Positions 8,732-15,976 of a DNA stretch of 64,000 bases are shown here, piece after piece. Below the pieces are notes generated by a model. That model was not told the origin of the DNA and did not search any database. It was given only the letters and a program-made list of their open reading frames with translations. The stretch covers positions 4,204-68,203 of the forward strand of contig JBKEBQ010000003.1 of assembly GCA_047973225.1 (NCBI GenBank), given 5' to 3'. The DNA is from JBKEBQ01 sp047973225. GTDB lineage: Bacteria; Bacillota_I; Bacilli_A; Erysipelotrichales; Erysipelotrichaceae. Position numbers and translations under genes: made by a program. Within the stretch, counting starts at the first letter, position 1. Every line of letters starts with the position of its first letter.

Positions 8732-9007
8732 CTATCTAGCTTTCTTGTCATCGTTTCCATGACCTGTATATTTTCTTGTTGGCACAAACTCACCAAGCTT
8801 GTGACCTACCATATCTTCCGTAACAAACACTGGAAGGTGTTCTTTACCATTGTAAACGGCAAATGTGTGTTCCACGAATTGTGGGAAAATAGTTGATCTA
8901 CGAGACCAAGTTTTAATAACTTCTTTTTTTCCAGACGCATTCACTGCTTCCACTTTCTTCATTAAGTGATCATCACAGAATGGTCCCTTTTTAAGACTAC
9001 GACTCAT
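8732..9007 (-). CDS. rpsS: 30S ribosomal protein S19
   Basis: Head protein of the 30S subunit that contacts A-site tRNA and S13. 91 residues starting MSRSLKKGPFCDDHLMKKVE and ending GEFVPTRKYTGHGNDDKKAR. Normal length and context. Confidence 0.98.
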   Translation of the reverse strand: MSRSLKKGPFCDDHLMKKVEAVNASGKKEVIKTWSRRSTIFPQFVEHTFAVYNGKEHLPVFVTEDMVGHKLGEFVPTRKYTGHGNDDKKAR

Positions 9008-9024
9008 TGTTTTTCCTCCTTTGC

Positions 9025-9858
9025 CTATTTACTTCCACGTCTTCTTACGATAAGACGATCTGATTGATTTTTCTTTTTACGTGTAACAACACCCATAGCT
9101 TTTTTACCCCATGGTGTCATTGGTGATTTTCTACCAATTGGTGAGCGACCTTCCCCACCACCATGCGGGTGATCGTTTGGATTCATAACCGAACCACGAA
9201 CCGTTGGACGAATTCCCATCCAACGAGAACGACCAGCTTTTCCAATGTTGATCAAACTATGATCACCATTGCCGACAACACCAATCGTTGCACGGCAGTT
9301 TGCCAATACTTTACGAACTTCACCAGAAGCCAAACGTAATGTTACATACTTTTCTTCAATCCCTAAGATTTGTGCAGAGACTCCAGCAGATCTTGCCAAT
9401 TGACCACCTTTACCAGGTTTCAATTCTACATTATGAACGGTAGTTCCTTCAGGAATATCCTTCATTTCAAGCGTATTTCCAACTTTAATATCAGATCCTT
9501 CTCCTGATTGAAGTTTCATTCCCACTTCCAATCCTTTTGGTGCTAAGATATATCTTTTTTCACCATCAGCATAATGAAGAAGGGCAATGTTTGCTGATCG
9601 GTTAGGATCATATTCAATCGTTGCTACACTAGCTGGAATCCCATCTTTATTTCTTTTAAAATCAATAATTCTATATAGTCTTTTATGACCCCCACCTTGA
9701 TGGCGAGTTGTAATATGTCCTTCGTTGTTACGACCAGCATTTTTTCCTAAGCGTTCTGTTAGGCTTTTTTCTGGTGTTGAAGTTGTAATTTCTTCAAACG
9801 TAAGACCGCTCATTCCACGACGTCCAGGTGTGGTTGGCTTATATGTCTTAATACCCAT
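9025..9858 (-). CDS. rplB: 50S ribosomal protein L2
   Basis: Large-subunit protein close to the peptidyl-transferase centre. 277 residues, with the RNA-binding domain and the conserved C-terminal segment VMNPNDHPHGGGEGRSPIGR containing the invariant histidine. The 53 bases between it and rplW form the longest spacer within this stretch of the operon. Confidence 0.98.
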   Translation of the reverse strand: MGIKTYKPTTPGRRGMSGLTFEEITTSTPEKSLTERLGKNAGRNNEGHITTRHQGGGHKRLYRIIDFKRNKDGIPASVATIEYDPNRSANIALLHYADGEKRYILAPKGLEVGMKLQSGEGSDIKVGNTLEMKDIPEGTTVHNVELKPGKGGQLARSAGVSAQILGIEEKYVTLRLASGEVRKVLANCRATIGVVGNGDHSLINIGKAGRSRWMGIRPTVRGSVMNPNDHPHGGGEGRSPIGRKSPMTPWGKKAMGVVTRKKKNQSDRLIVRRRGSK

Positions 9859-9911
9859 GTGTTCTCCTCCTACGCAATTTTACGAGAAATAGCGTGATTC
9901 TTCTCGATTCC

Positions 9912-10205
9912 TTATTTTGTTTCGCCAAACAAGTTAATTTCTTGACCTTCTGCTAAAGAAATAATCGCTTTACGAATGGCATTTGTTGTTCCTTCGTATT
10001 TCCCCATTTTCTTTGCTTTAGGACGAACATTCATAATGTTTACTTTCTTTACTTTCACATTGAAGATCTCTTCAACGGCAAGTTTTACTTCTGTTTTGTT
10101 TGAATGTTTGGCAACTTCAAATGTAATTTTATTTTCGTTGTCCATACCTTTCATTGTTTTTTCCGTGATAATTGGACGGATAATAACATCTCTTGCATTC
10201 TTCAT
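9912..10205 (-). CDS. rplW: 50S ribosomal protein L23
   Basis: Exit-tunnel protein and docking site for trigger factor and SRP. 97 residues starting MKNARDVIIRPIITEKTM, with the loop NVRPKAKKMGKYEG. Its start codon shares one base with the rplD stop. Confidence 0.98.
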   Translation of the reverse strand: MKNARDVIIRPIITEKTMKGMDNENKITFEVAKHSNKTEVKLAVEEIFNVKVKKVNIMNVRPKAKKMGKYEGTTNAIRKAIISLAEGQEINLFGETK

Positions 10206-10837
10206 TATGCTAATACCTCCTCAACACGTTTCAAAGCAGCTTCTGTAAATACGACATTGTTTGAATTTACTAAATCATATACATTGATACCATCAGCTGA
10301 CAGCATCATCACAGTATCAATGTTTCGCATTGATAAATACGCATTTTCAAATGCTTCATCAACATCTACAACAAATACCGTTTTTCTTGGAGCCTTAATT
10401 GCTTCTATAATTTGTTTGAAATCTTTTGTTTTTGGTGAAGCAAGATCTAACTTATCAATCACCATCAATTCTTTATCCAATACTTTTTCAGACAATACTG
10501 ATTTCAAAGCTAATCTTCTAACTTTTTTATTTAAGGAATATGCATAACTTCTTGGAGTTGGTCCAAAGACCGTTCCACCACCGCGCCATTGAGGAGAGCG
10601 AATCGACCCTTGACGAGCTCTACCTGTTCCTTTTTGACGGAAAGGTTTACGCCCTCCGCCTCGTACTTCGGTGCGATTTTTTACATCATGAGTACCTTGC
10701 CGTTTGCTAGCTTGTTGCATAACGATAGCATCAAAAATTACTTGTTGATTAGGTTCAATCCCAAAGATTGCATCATGCAAGGTAATATCTTTTATTTTCT
10801 TACCTTCTTGGTTAATAACACTTACTTTATTAGCCAT
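10205..10837 (-). CDS. rplD: 50S ribosomal protein L4
   Basis: Exit-tunnel protein that autoregulates the S10 operon in several bacteria. 210 residues with the tunnel loop motif RQGSIRSPQWRGGGTVFGP. It lies 3 bases after rplC and overlaps rplW by 1 base. The leader upstream of rpsJ would be the place for L4 control, but no clear L4 site was identified. Confidence 0.97.
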   Translation of the reverse strand: MANKVSVINQEGKKIKDITLHDAIFGIEPNQQVIFDAIVMQQASKRQGTHDVKNRTEVRGGGRKPFRQKGTGRARQGSIRSPQWRGGGTVFGPTPRSYAYSLNKKVRRLALKSVLSEKVLDKELMVIDKLDLASPKTKDFKQIIEAIKAPRKTVFVVDVDEAFENAYLSMRNIDTVMMLSADGINVYDLVNSNNVVFTEAALKRVEEVLA

Positions 10838-10840
10838 CTT

Positions 10841-11641
10841 TTATTCCTCCTCGCTCGCAGACGTTTGTGTTGTCGCTTCCACAACTTCTGGTGTTTCTGT
10901 TACTGTTTTTTCTACTGCAACTTCTTCAACAACTTCCTCTGCAACCTTTTCTTCTACTTCTTCTACATAAGAAATTAAAGTCTTCGCTTCCACTTTATCT
11001 TCTTTAATTGAAGTTTTTACAACAACCAACCCTTTTTTAGGTCCAGGAACATTTCCTTTTACTAATAAGTAGTTTGCTTTTGTATCTACTTTGATGATTT
11101 CTAAATTTTGGTTTGTGGTAGCATATCCACCTTCTTGTCCAGCCATCACAGTACCTTTATCAATCTTACCCTTACGAGATGTAATCCCACCTGTAGCGAG
11201 TGATCCAATATGTCTATGGTGTCCAGACCCGTGTGACATGGGTCCAAGTTTCGCATTATTACGAACAATCGTTCCCATGAAACCTTTTCCTTTTGATATC
11301 CCTGAAACATCCACCATGTCTCCAGCTTCGAAAATATCAACACCTACACTATCACCAACTTCATAGTTGAACATTTCATTTCCACGAAGTTCTCTAGCAA
11401 AGCGTTTTGGTCCTGTTTTGGCTTTTGCAGCATGTCCTTTACTAGCTTTTGTAGCACGTTGTTCTTTCACGTCTTCAAATCCCAATTGAACTGCTTCATA
11501 ACCATCTACTTCTTTTGTTTTCTTTTGTAATACAATATTTGGTGTCGCCTCAACAACTGTTACTGGAATTAATACTCCATCTTCAGTGAAAACTTGAGTC
11601 ATACCAATTTTGCGTCCTAATATACCTTTCATCGTTTCCAC
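10841..11641 (-). CDS. rplC: 50S ribosomal protein L3 with acidic C-terminal tail
   Basis: Early-assembly 50S protein. The canonical domain (about residues 1-210) is complete, including GITSRKGKIDKGTVMAGQEG-like sequence. It is followed by about 55 residues very rich in Glu, Val and Thr (EEVEEKVAEEVVEEVAVEK). At 266 residues it is longer than the usual ~209. The acidic tail contrasts with the basic tails of S3 and S5. Confidence 0.97.
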   Translation of the reverse strand: METMKGILGRKIGMTQVFTEDGVLIPVTVVEATPNIVLQKKTKEVDGYEAVQLGFEDVKEQRATKASKGHAAKAKTGPKRFARELRGNEMFNYEVGDSVGVDIFEAGDMVDVSGISKGKGFMGTIVRNNAKLGPMSHGSGHHRHIGSLATGGITSRKGKIDKGTVMAGQEGGYATTNQNLEIIKVDTKANYLLVKGNVPGPKKGLVVVKTSIKEDKVEAKTLISYVEEVEEKVAEEVVEEVAVEKTVTETPEVVEATTQTSASEEE

Positions 11642-11644
11642 CTC

Positions 11645-11956
11645 CTATAACTTAATCTCGATGTCAACACCACTAGGCAATTCCAATCTCTGCAATGAAT
11701 CAATTGTTTCTGCACTAGGTCCAACGATCTCAATTAAACGCTTGTGAGTTCTCACTTCAAATTGCTCACGCGAATCTTTATACTTATGTACCGCACGCAA
11801 GATCGTTACAACTTGCTTTTCAGTTGGTAGTGGTACTGGTCCAACAATTTTTTGAGCACCGTGAGATTGTGCCGATTTTACGATCTTTTCTGCACTCGCA
11901 TCCAAGATTCTGTGTTCATACGCTTTTAGTCTAATGCGCACACTGTTTTTTGCCAT
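11645..11956 (-). CDS. rpsJ: 30S ribosomal protein S10 (NusE)
   Basis: Head protein of the 30S subunit and NusG/NusB partner in antitermination. 103 residues containing IVGPVPLPTEK and EIVGPSAETIDSL. It is the first gene of the S10-spc operon. An AAGGAG site precedes the ATG, and a 7-bp hairpin lies just upstream. Confidence 0.98.
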   Translation of the reverse strand: MAKNSVRIRLKAYEHRILDASAEKIVKSAQSHGAQKIVGPVPLPTEKQVVTILRAVHKYKDSREQFEVRTHKRLIEIVGPSAETIDSLQRLELPSGVDIEIKL

Positions 11957-11972
11957 GATTTAGCTCCTTCCA

Positions 11973-11990
11973 TCTATAATGATTTATAGA
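11973..11990 (-). promoter_or_regulatory. Small hairpin in the rpsJ leader
   Basis: A perfect 7-bp inverted repeat (TCTATAA / TTATAGA, 4-base loop) lies directly 5' of the rpsJ ribosome binding site. It could influence ribosome access. No T-run follows, so it is not a terminator. Confidence 0.5.
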
Positions 11991-12082
11991 CTCGCTCCAT
12001 GTGAATTCCCTGACTCCCTTGCGTCCATGACAACGCTTATCGGTGTGTCAGCAACCTCGCACTTCATTGCGGTCACGAATTG

Positions 12083-12111
12083 ATTATACCCTTTATTTAT
12101 CGGCATTGCAA
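12083..12111 (-). promoter_or_regulatory. Predicted sigma-A promoter of the S10-spc operon
   Basis: The -10 is TATAAT (12083-12088) and the -35 is TTGCAA (12106-12111), with a 17-bp spacer. An A-tract (read on the minus strand) lies just upstream of the -35, as in UP elements. The transcript would have a leader of about 120 bases before rpsJ. The upstream region is shared with the str promoter at 23305-23333. Confidence 0.75.
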
Positions 12112-12146
12112 GAATTTTTTAGATTTTCGTAATCCTCTTCTATTAT

Positions 12147-12240
12147 AAAATGAAGATGGCATTATAAACGAACACATTTGGGCGAATTTAATTAGATTAG
12201 GTATATAAAAAAGGTTCCAGATCATCTATCATCGAGGTTG
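12147..12240 (-). repeat. Conserved upstream block, copy 1 (S10 operon)
   Basis: About 90 bases similar to 23369-23460. The first 27 bases match with one mismatch. The 18-base core GATTAGGTATATAAAAAA (12195-12212, plus-strand reading) is identical in both copies. The distance from the block to the -35 is the same in both places (40 bases measured from the same base of the block). It may be an upstream regulatory region common to the two ribosomal operons, or matching mobile-element ends. Confidence 0.7.
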
Positions 12241-12316
12241 TTAAACCTCAACAAAAACCATCTAGAACCTTTAAACATTAACAAATATACTGAACAGTTC
12301 GTTATAAAACCGTTAT

Positions 12317-12423
12317 TTATTTAGGAAATCCTAAATAAACCAAAAAAAACACCAAGACTATTCCAAGTCCAATTAAAATTTTTCCTCACTGTTTGTATTT
12401 CTCATAAGAAATACAAACAGCAA
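12317..12423 (-). pseudogene. Possible frameshifted small membrane peptide
   Basis: With one base added to the A-run in GAGGAAAAATTTT, this reads as a ~35-residue peptide: a polar start (MRNTNSEE) followed by one hydrophobic segment (ILIGLGIVLVFFLVYLGF) ending in PK. A TAAGGAG-like site precedes a TTG at 12423; an ATG lies at 12403-12405. As it stands, the frame stops at the A-run. The function is unknown. Small membrane peptides also accompany the secreted proteins elsewhere in the window. Confidence 0.3.
12389..12420. repeat. Perfect 14-bp inverted repeat
   Basis: Arms CTGTTTGTATTTCT and AGAAATACAAACAG around a 4-base loop. A second perfect palindrome with 11-bp arms lies at 12316-12339. 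Neither has a T-run, so they look like RNA hairpins or protein sites around the small peptide frame, not simple terminators. Confidence 0.6.
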
Positions 12424-12719
12424 TACTTAATACTCCTTACAACATTGAAGCACACATTAATAAAAATCTCATCTTATTCCTTATATGATAAAACCGTATC
12501 TTATAGACGGAAGAATCATACTTCTCCTTTTGTACTTGTTATAATGAAATTGACCTGCACAGTGCTTATTTTTTCTACAGCTTCTACTTCCCAAAGGAAA
12601 GCGCCCCATGTGGTCTATTTCATTGGTAATTGTTGAATGCGTCTTTGAACTCTCATGTCTAGCAAGTTTACAGAATAAATCATCATGCACGACTGCAACT
12701 CAGAAAGGATGATCTTTTT
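12424..12719. other. Non-coding stretch with no recognisable gene
   Basis: Short open frames exist on both strands but none has a convincing start or family resemblance. It lies between the small peptide remnant and an IS110 fragment and is probably decayed mobile-element sequence. Confidence 0.4.
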
Positions 12720-12881
12720 ATGACTGTATTGGTAGGCATTAATATTGCCAAAGAAACTCATGTAGCCTGCGTAATGAATTCACTAGGTGAAGTATCTCAA
12801 CCGTTTTCTTTTGAGAATAACTTACAAGGTTTTAATATGTCACTTTCTTCTATTTCTTGTATTTTAAAATTTCTATTTTAG
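12720..12881 (+). pseudogene. IS110-family transposase, N-terminal fragment
   Basis: 53 codons reading MTVLVGINIAKETHVACVMN and onward to FSFENNLQGF, which resembles the N-terminus of DEDD-type IS110 transposases (VGIDVAKETH...). The first catalytic Asp is replaced by Asn (GIN instead of GID), and the frame ends after 53 residues where about 400 are expected. It is a dead remnant. It is the only plus-strand coding trace near the S10 operon and marks past insertion at this joint. Confidence 0.7.
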
Positions 12882-12939
12882 ACAAAAAACGTCCTCTACT
12901 TTTTACAGTATCAAACGTTTTTATCATGATGAAACAATG

Positions 12940-13464
12940 CTATTTCACAGATTCTTTTTTGGTTTTTAAGAGTGGTTTCATGACCTTCATTAAAATTGGT
13001 ATTAACACAACTCCCAAAATCAATGTTGGTATCATATACAATGCATTGTATTTTAGAGATGCCCACCAAGTCGTTTGCCAAACAACAACACCCGAAACCG
13101 TACTGCACAGAAAGCGTACTAAATTGCTCACAATAACGCCCGTATAAACATTCTTAATGTTTGGGAATATACTTGCAAACCCATATGCACTAAATGCTAA
13201 AAAATAGTCCAACCCAAATCCTAGTAAGTTGGGTGTATACATTGGTCCCGTAATGAATTGCGCAGCAATAGAAACAAATGCCACCAGCAATCCTTTTTGC
13301 CAACCAAGATGATACGATGCCATAAGCAAAGCAATTGTTGAAACCCCTAAGGATCCCCCATTTGGCATTTGTAAGATGCTTAAGGTATTCACAAATGTAT
13401 CCAAAATCATAAATAATGCGACGTAAAACGCCATGTAAACAAGTTCTCTAGTTGTAATCTTCAT
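12940..13464 (-). CDS. thiT: Thiamine ECF transporter S component ThiT
   Basis: Substrate-binding membrane subunit for thiamine uptake by an energy-coupling-factor transporter; the shared EcfA/EcfT module is not in this window. 174 residues from the chosen start MKITTRELVYMAF, with about six membrane segments and the family-like GPMYTPNLLGFGLDYFLAFS. The start at 13464 is chosen because GGAGGTG lies 6 bases upstream; a longer frame to 13512 would run into the riboswitch expression platform. The TPP riboswitch upstream supports the thiamine assignment. Confidence 0.92.
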   Translation of the reverse strand: MKITTRELVYMAFYVALFMILDTFVNTLSILQMPNGGSLGVSTIALLMASYHLGWQKGLLVAFVSIAAQFITGPMYTPNLLGFGLDYFLAFSAYGFASIFPNIKNVYTGVIVSNLVRFLCSTVSGVVVWQTTWWASLKYNALYMIPTLILGVVLIPILMKVMKPLLKTKKESVK

Positions 13465-13470
13465 AAAAAA

Positions 13471-13605
13471 ACACCTCCGTGAGGCGTAGTAAAGTTTCTT
13501 AACATAAAACACTTAAGATGAGACTCCCTACGCTAGTATTAACTAGATCAGGTCATGAGGGACCGTATGAATCATACATCTCAGCTTACAGCGCCCCTGT
13601 CTTGA
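13471..13605 (-). promoter_or_regulatory. TPP riboswitch with expression platform controlling thiT
   Basis: The minus strand shows the thi-box elements: GGGGCGC, GCTGAGAT, then CCTGATCTAGTTAATACTAG and GCGTAGGGAG. Downstream, 13471-13487 forms a 7-bp stem (ACGCCTC / GAGGTGT, loop ACG) that contains the thiT SD and is followed by a T-run. The thi-box GCGTAG (13528-13533) is complementary to CTACGC (13484-13489) at the foot of that stem. The two structures exclude each other: TPP binding should favour the terminator/SD-sequestering stem. Confidence 0.93.
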
Positions 13606-13613
13606 CTATTTTT

Positions 13614-13641
13614 ATTATAAACATAATCTCAAAAAAAGCAA
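13614..13641 (-). promoter_or_regulatory. Predicted promoter of the thiT riboswitch transcript
   Basis: The -10 TATAAT (13614-13619) and -35 TTGCTT (13636-13641) are spaced by 16 bp. It lies immediately upstream of the aptamer. Confidence 0.65.
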
Positions 13642-14066
13642 GCGGTATGTCGTGCTTCTTAACGATCTATATTCAATTTTTATGATATTATATTTTGATT
13701 TGAAATTTTAGTTTTAATTAAAATAACTAATAGTTACAAAAATGCTTGACCACAGCATTCCTTATACACATTTCGGTATTAACCTTATTATTCTTATGAA
13801 TATCATGTGAAAAATTTATTCAAAGACACAATCTATTTAGAAAGATCACGAAAAAACAATAATGCCACAAAGTTTGCATTCTTTAAAATGACCTGCTTAG
13901 CCTAAACCCGTTTCTTTCACCTACTTTTTTGCGAAAAAAAAGGAAAATATATCACCCGTTTTATATGCGCATACTCTCCTTTTTATCAACACAATAAATT
14001 ATATTCCTTTGTTTTTCATAATGCTGTTTTATACCCAGCATCTCTAGTGAAAAACAATTTCCTATC
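13642..14066. other. AT-rich non-coding stretch
   Basis: No gene recognised. On the minus strand there are weak hairpins (ATGCTG/CAGCAT at 14022-14041; AATGC/GCATT at 13861-13880 followed by a T-rich run). They could end the transcript of the secreted-protein pair at 14067-14793. Confidence 0.4.
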
Positions 14067-14231
14067 TCAACTAAATAGAGCATAGCAAAGCAAAGCAAAT
14101 GCTATCACAGCAAATATTGTAGAACCAATATAATAGCCTTTCCAAGTTTTTCCTAACTCTTGTTGTTTTTTTATCCAAACTTTATTCATTTCCTTAGCTG
14201 AATTTGATACCTTTTTCATCTTTTTGTCCAT
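14067..14231 (-). CDS. Small single-span membrane protein (possible immunity partner)
   Basis: 54 residues: a basic amphipathic N-terminus (MDKKMKKVSNSAKEMNKVW) and one hydrophobic segment (IGSTIFAVIAFALLCYALF) near the C-terminus, ending in a TGA. It starts 7 bases after the secreted-protein gene upstream, so the two are co-transcribed. The AAAGGA site lies very close to the first ATG; the ATG at codon 5 (14219) may be used. Such pairs are typical of bacteriocin plus immunity protein, but no family is recognised, so this role is inference. Confidence 0.6.
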   Translation of the reverse strand: MDKKMKKVSNSAKEMNKVWIKKQQELGKTWKGYYIGSTIFAVIAFALLCYALFS

Positions 14232-14238
14232 CCTTTCT

Positions 14239-14793
14239 TTAGTATAAAGAAACCTTATAAGATAAAGTCGTAGTTCCTACTTTAATAGTCCAACGCATGT
14301 AGGCTGACAAACTAGTTGCTTTATGGAACGTTTTGGAAACAAACTTAATCCCCTTTCCGTAAATAGATACTGTTCCTCTTAGCCCCAAAACTCGCGATCC
14401 TTGCACCCATCCTTTAATCCTTCCATCAGTTGCATAAGTTATGTGACCTATAAAATAAGATGCATAATTTGACTTCCAAAAGCCATCAGGAACTGCTCTA
14501 GTAGATAAAGCGCCATTTCTTATAGGAGAAGCTGTAGTCAATTCATTATTATCTCGAACTTCTACTACAACCTTATTTCCGTGCACATCAAATACTTCCT
14601 GTGCACTGGATACAACTTCCGCACGATTTGACAAATCGGCATAAACAGTAATTACCTTCCATTCCTCAATGTCTTTAGAATTTAGGTTTGTATTGCCTTC
14701 AATGGCAAAAAGATTATTAGCAGAAGCAAACGACATTAATAAACATAAAGTTAAAACTACACTTAATTTTTTTATTTTAAAAATATTTCTCAT
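14239..14793 (-). CDS. Secreted protein of unknown family
   Basis: 184 residues. The N-terminus is a clear Sec signal peptide: basic MRNIFKIKK, a hydrophobic core, and cleavage probably after the Ala of NNLFA (about residue 30). The mature part has a charged segment and a C-terminal ~75-residue region rich in Gly, Tyr, Thr and Ser (SNYASYFIGHITYATDGRIK, LSYKVSLY end) that looks beta-rich. There are no cysteines in it. GGAGG precedes the ATG. A small membrane protein follows and a cre-like promoter precedes it. It resembles a bacteriocin or toxin-type secreted protein only by context. Confidence 0.7.
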   Translation of the reverse strand: MRNIFKIKKLSVVLTLCLLMSFASANNLFAIEGNTNLNSKDIEEWKVITVYADLSNRAEVVSSAQEVFDVHGNKVVVEVRDNNELTTASPIRNGALSTRAVPDGFWKSNYASYFIGHITYATDGRIKGWVQGSRVLGLRGTVSIYGKGIKFVSKTFHKATSLSAYMRWTIKVGTTTLSYKVSLY

Positions 14794-14841
14794 GATTCTA
14801 TTCCTCCTTATTATTACAAAAGGGTACTCTTTTATATTTAT

Positions 14842-14879
14842 AGTATATCAAAAAAAAAAAAAAAATGCAAACGTTTTCA
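14842..14879 (-). promoter_or_regulatory. Promoter with cre-like operator (secreted protein at 14239)
   Basis: The -10 TATACT (14842-14847) and -35 TTGCAT (14865-14870) have a 17-bp spacer that is a T-tract on the minus strand. TGCAAACGTTTTCA (14866-14879, plus reading) fits the catabolite-response-element pattern TGNAANCGNTTNCA and covers the -35, so binding there would repress. Related sites lie upstream of three other secreted-protein genes. Confidence 0.65.
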
Positions 14880-14906
14880 TTATTCTTGTAAAAAATGCTG
14901 TGCTGC

Positions 14907-15183
14907 GTATGATAATGTCTTAGTATACCGATATTGAAAATATCGCCATACAGTTGTATGATTACCCTCTATGAAAAATGCGGTAATTATAAGAAAGGTA
15001 GTTCTAACAATGCAGGAATTAAAGAAATATGAAGTAATGAAGAAGCTAGTGGATAGAATGGGAATAAAAATGCTGCTATACGTAAGCTACAATGCACAAG
15101 ACATACGATTGGCAATTGATCAGTCGTTTATGAAAACCAAGAGCACATCTGTGAAAAAAAGAGATTCTTCCGAATTTTTAAGT
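14907..15183 (+). pseudogene. ISNCY-type transposase remnant, copy 1
   Basis: 14908-15001 is about 85% alike to 48428-48520, including the leader and the start region (ATGAAAAATGCGGTAATTAT). The frame MKNAVIIRKV...MQELKKYEVMKKLVD then shifts: the next frame reads GNKNAAIRKLQCTRHTI, resembling the helix-turn-helix of ISNCY-family transposases, and stops. It is frameshifted and truncated, hence non-functional. The family name is from memory of the pattern, so moderate confidence. Confidence 0.55.
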
Positions 15184-15188
15184 AGAAT

Positions 15189-15214
15189 AAAAGCACCTCC
15201 GAAATGGTGCTTTT
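15189..15214. terminator. Hairpin AAAAGCACC / GGTGCTTTT
   Basis: A perfect 9-bp stem with an 8-base loop and T-rich sequence on both sides; it could terminate in either direction. Confidence 0.6.
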
Positions 15215-15295
15215 GTTTAAAAATTTTTAAGATATTTTAAAAAATGATTGGTGGCAGAATATTGTGCTGCTTGACAATCTATTGGCAAATTTTAC

Positions 15296-15323
15296 GCATA
15301 AAAAAATACGAATTTTTTTATGC
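15296..15323 (-). terminator. AT-rich hairpin at the stop of the membrane-protein gene
   Basis: GCATAAAAAAA and TTTTTTTATGC pair over 11 bp, with the stop codon of the upstream gene at its edge. The stem is weak, so it may act together with the hairpin at 15189-15214. Confidence 0.45.
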
Positions 15324-15976
15324 TATCGAAGATTTGAAACAATGCGATCAAACTCCCCTTTTACAAGGCGTCTAATTACAACCGTTTCTAACACTAATAA
15401 GGCAAACGTAATATCAACATTACTATCCACAACATACTTGATAAACACACACAATACAAGCGCTGTAATATCCATATACATATATTTCATCGAAATGTTA
15501 TATTTTTTTAAAATACGTAATTTTATCTTAAGCGATGCAAACAGGATAATCGTTGCAAAAATTGCAACTGCAACATCAACGGAAAAATTAATCAGATAAT
15601 TGTCATTTAAGTAATTTCTCAAAAACACAAGAACAATAAATGCCGTAACCGCTTGCCAAATACTTGATACTGTATACTTTTCATAGTCACGATTCATGAT
15701 ATGTTTTTTTTCTTCAACCTGTATTCCGTGTTTACTGATTTTTGCGACATAAGCTGCAATTGATTTTATATTTAAACTGTTTACTTCTAATTTTTTATCC
15801 TGTGCTTTTTCAAACTCACGTAAAACATAAGAAAGTAATATCTTTTTATCAATTTTCGAATCCTTCATCTTCATAACATATGCGACAATTTCATCATACT
15901 GTTCGATATACCCATCCCCCAACAAAGAACGGCGATATTCATTATCAGCGAGTGTATCAAGATATTCTTGCATCAT
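15323..15976 (-). CDS. Membrane protein of unknown function
   Basis: 217 residues. The first ~105 residues are soluble and charged, with helical composition. They are followed by four hydrophobic segments (about residues 107-125, 130-147, 165-180, 185-200) and a short basic tail. It starts MMQEYLDTLADNEYRR, overlapping the aminopeptidase stop by 4 bases, so the two are coupled. No family is recognised; the soluble-plus-four-helix layout resembles DUF1129-like membrane proteins, but this is only a shape comparison. Confidence 0.7.
   Translation of the reverse strand: MMQEYLDTLADNEYRRSLLGDGYIEQYDEIVAYVMKMKDSKIDKKILLSYVLREFEKAQDKKLEVNSLNIKSIAAYVAKISKHGIQVEEKKHIMNRDYEKYTVSSIWQAVTAFIVLVFLRNYLNDNYLINFSVDVAVAIFATIILFASLKIKLRILKKYNISMKYMYMDITALVLCVFIKYVVDSNVDITFALLVLETVVIRRLVKGEFDRIVSNLR

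Noticed and set aside
12481..12690. 69-codon minus-strand frame
   Set aside because: No start signal and no family resemblance; it lies in decayed mobile-element sequence.
12144..12720. Calling the 12147/23369 block an ISL3-type end
   Set aside because: Mobile remnants are close by at one copy only, and the spacing to both promoters is identical to the base. An IS origin is kept as an alternative but not asserted.
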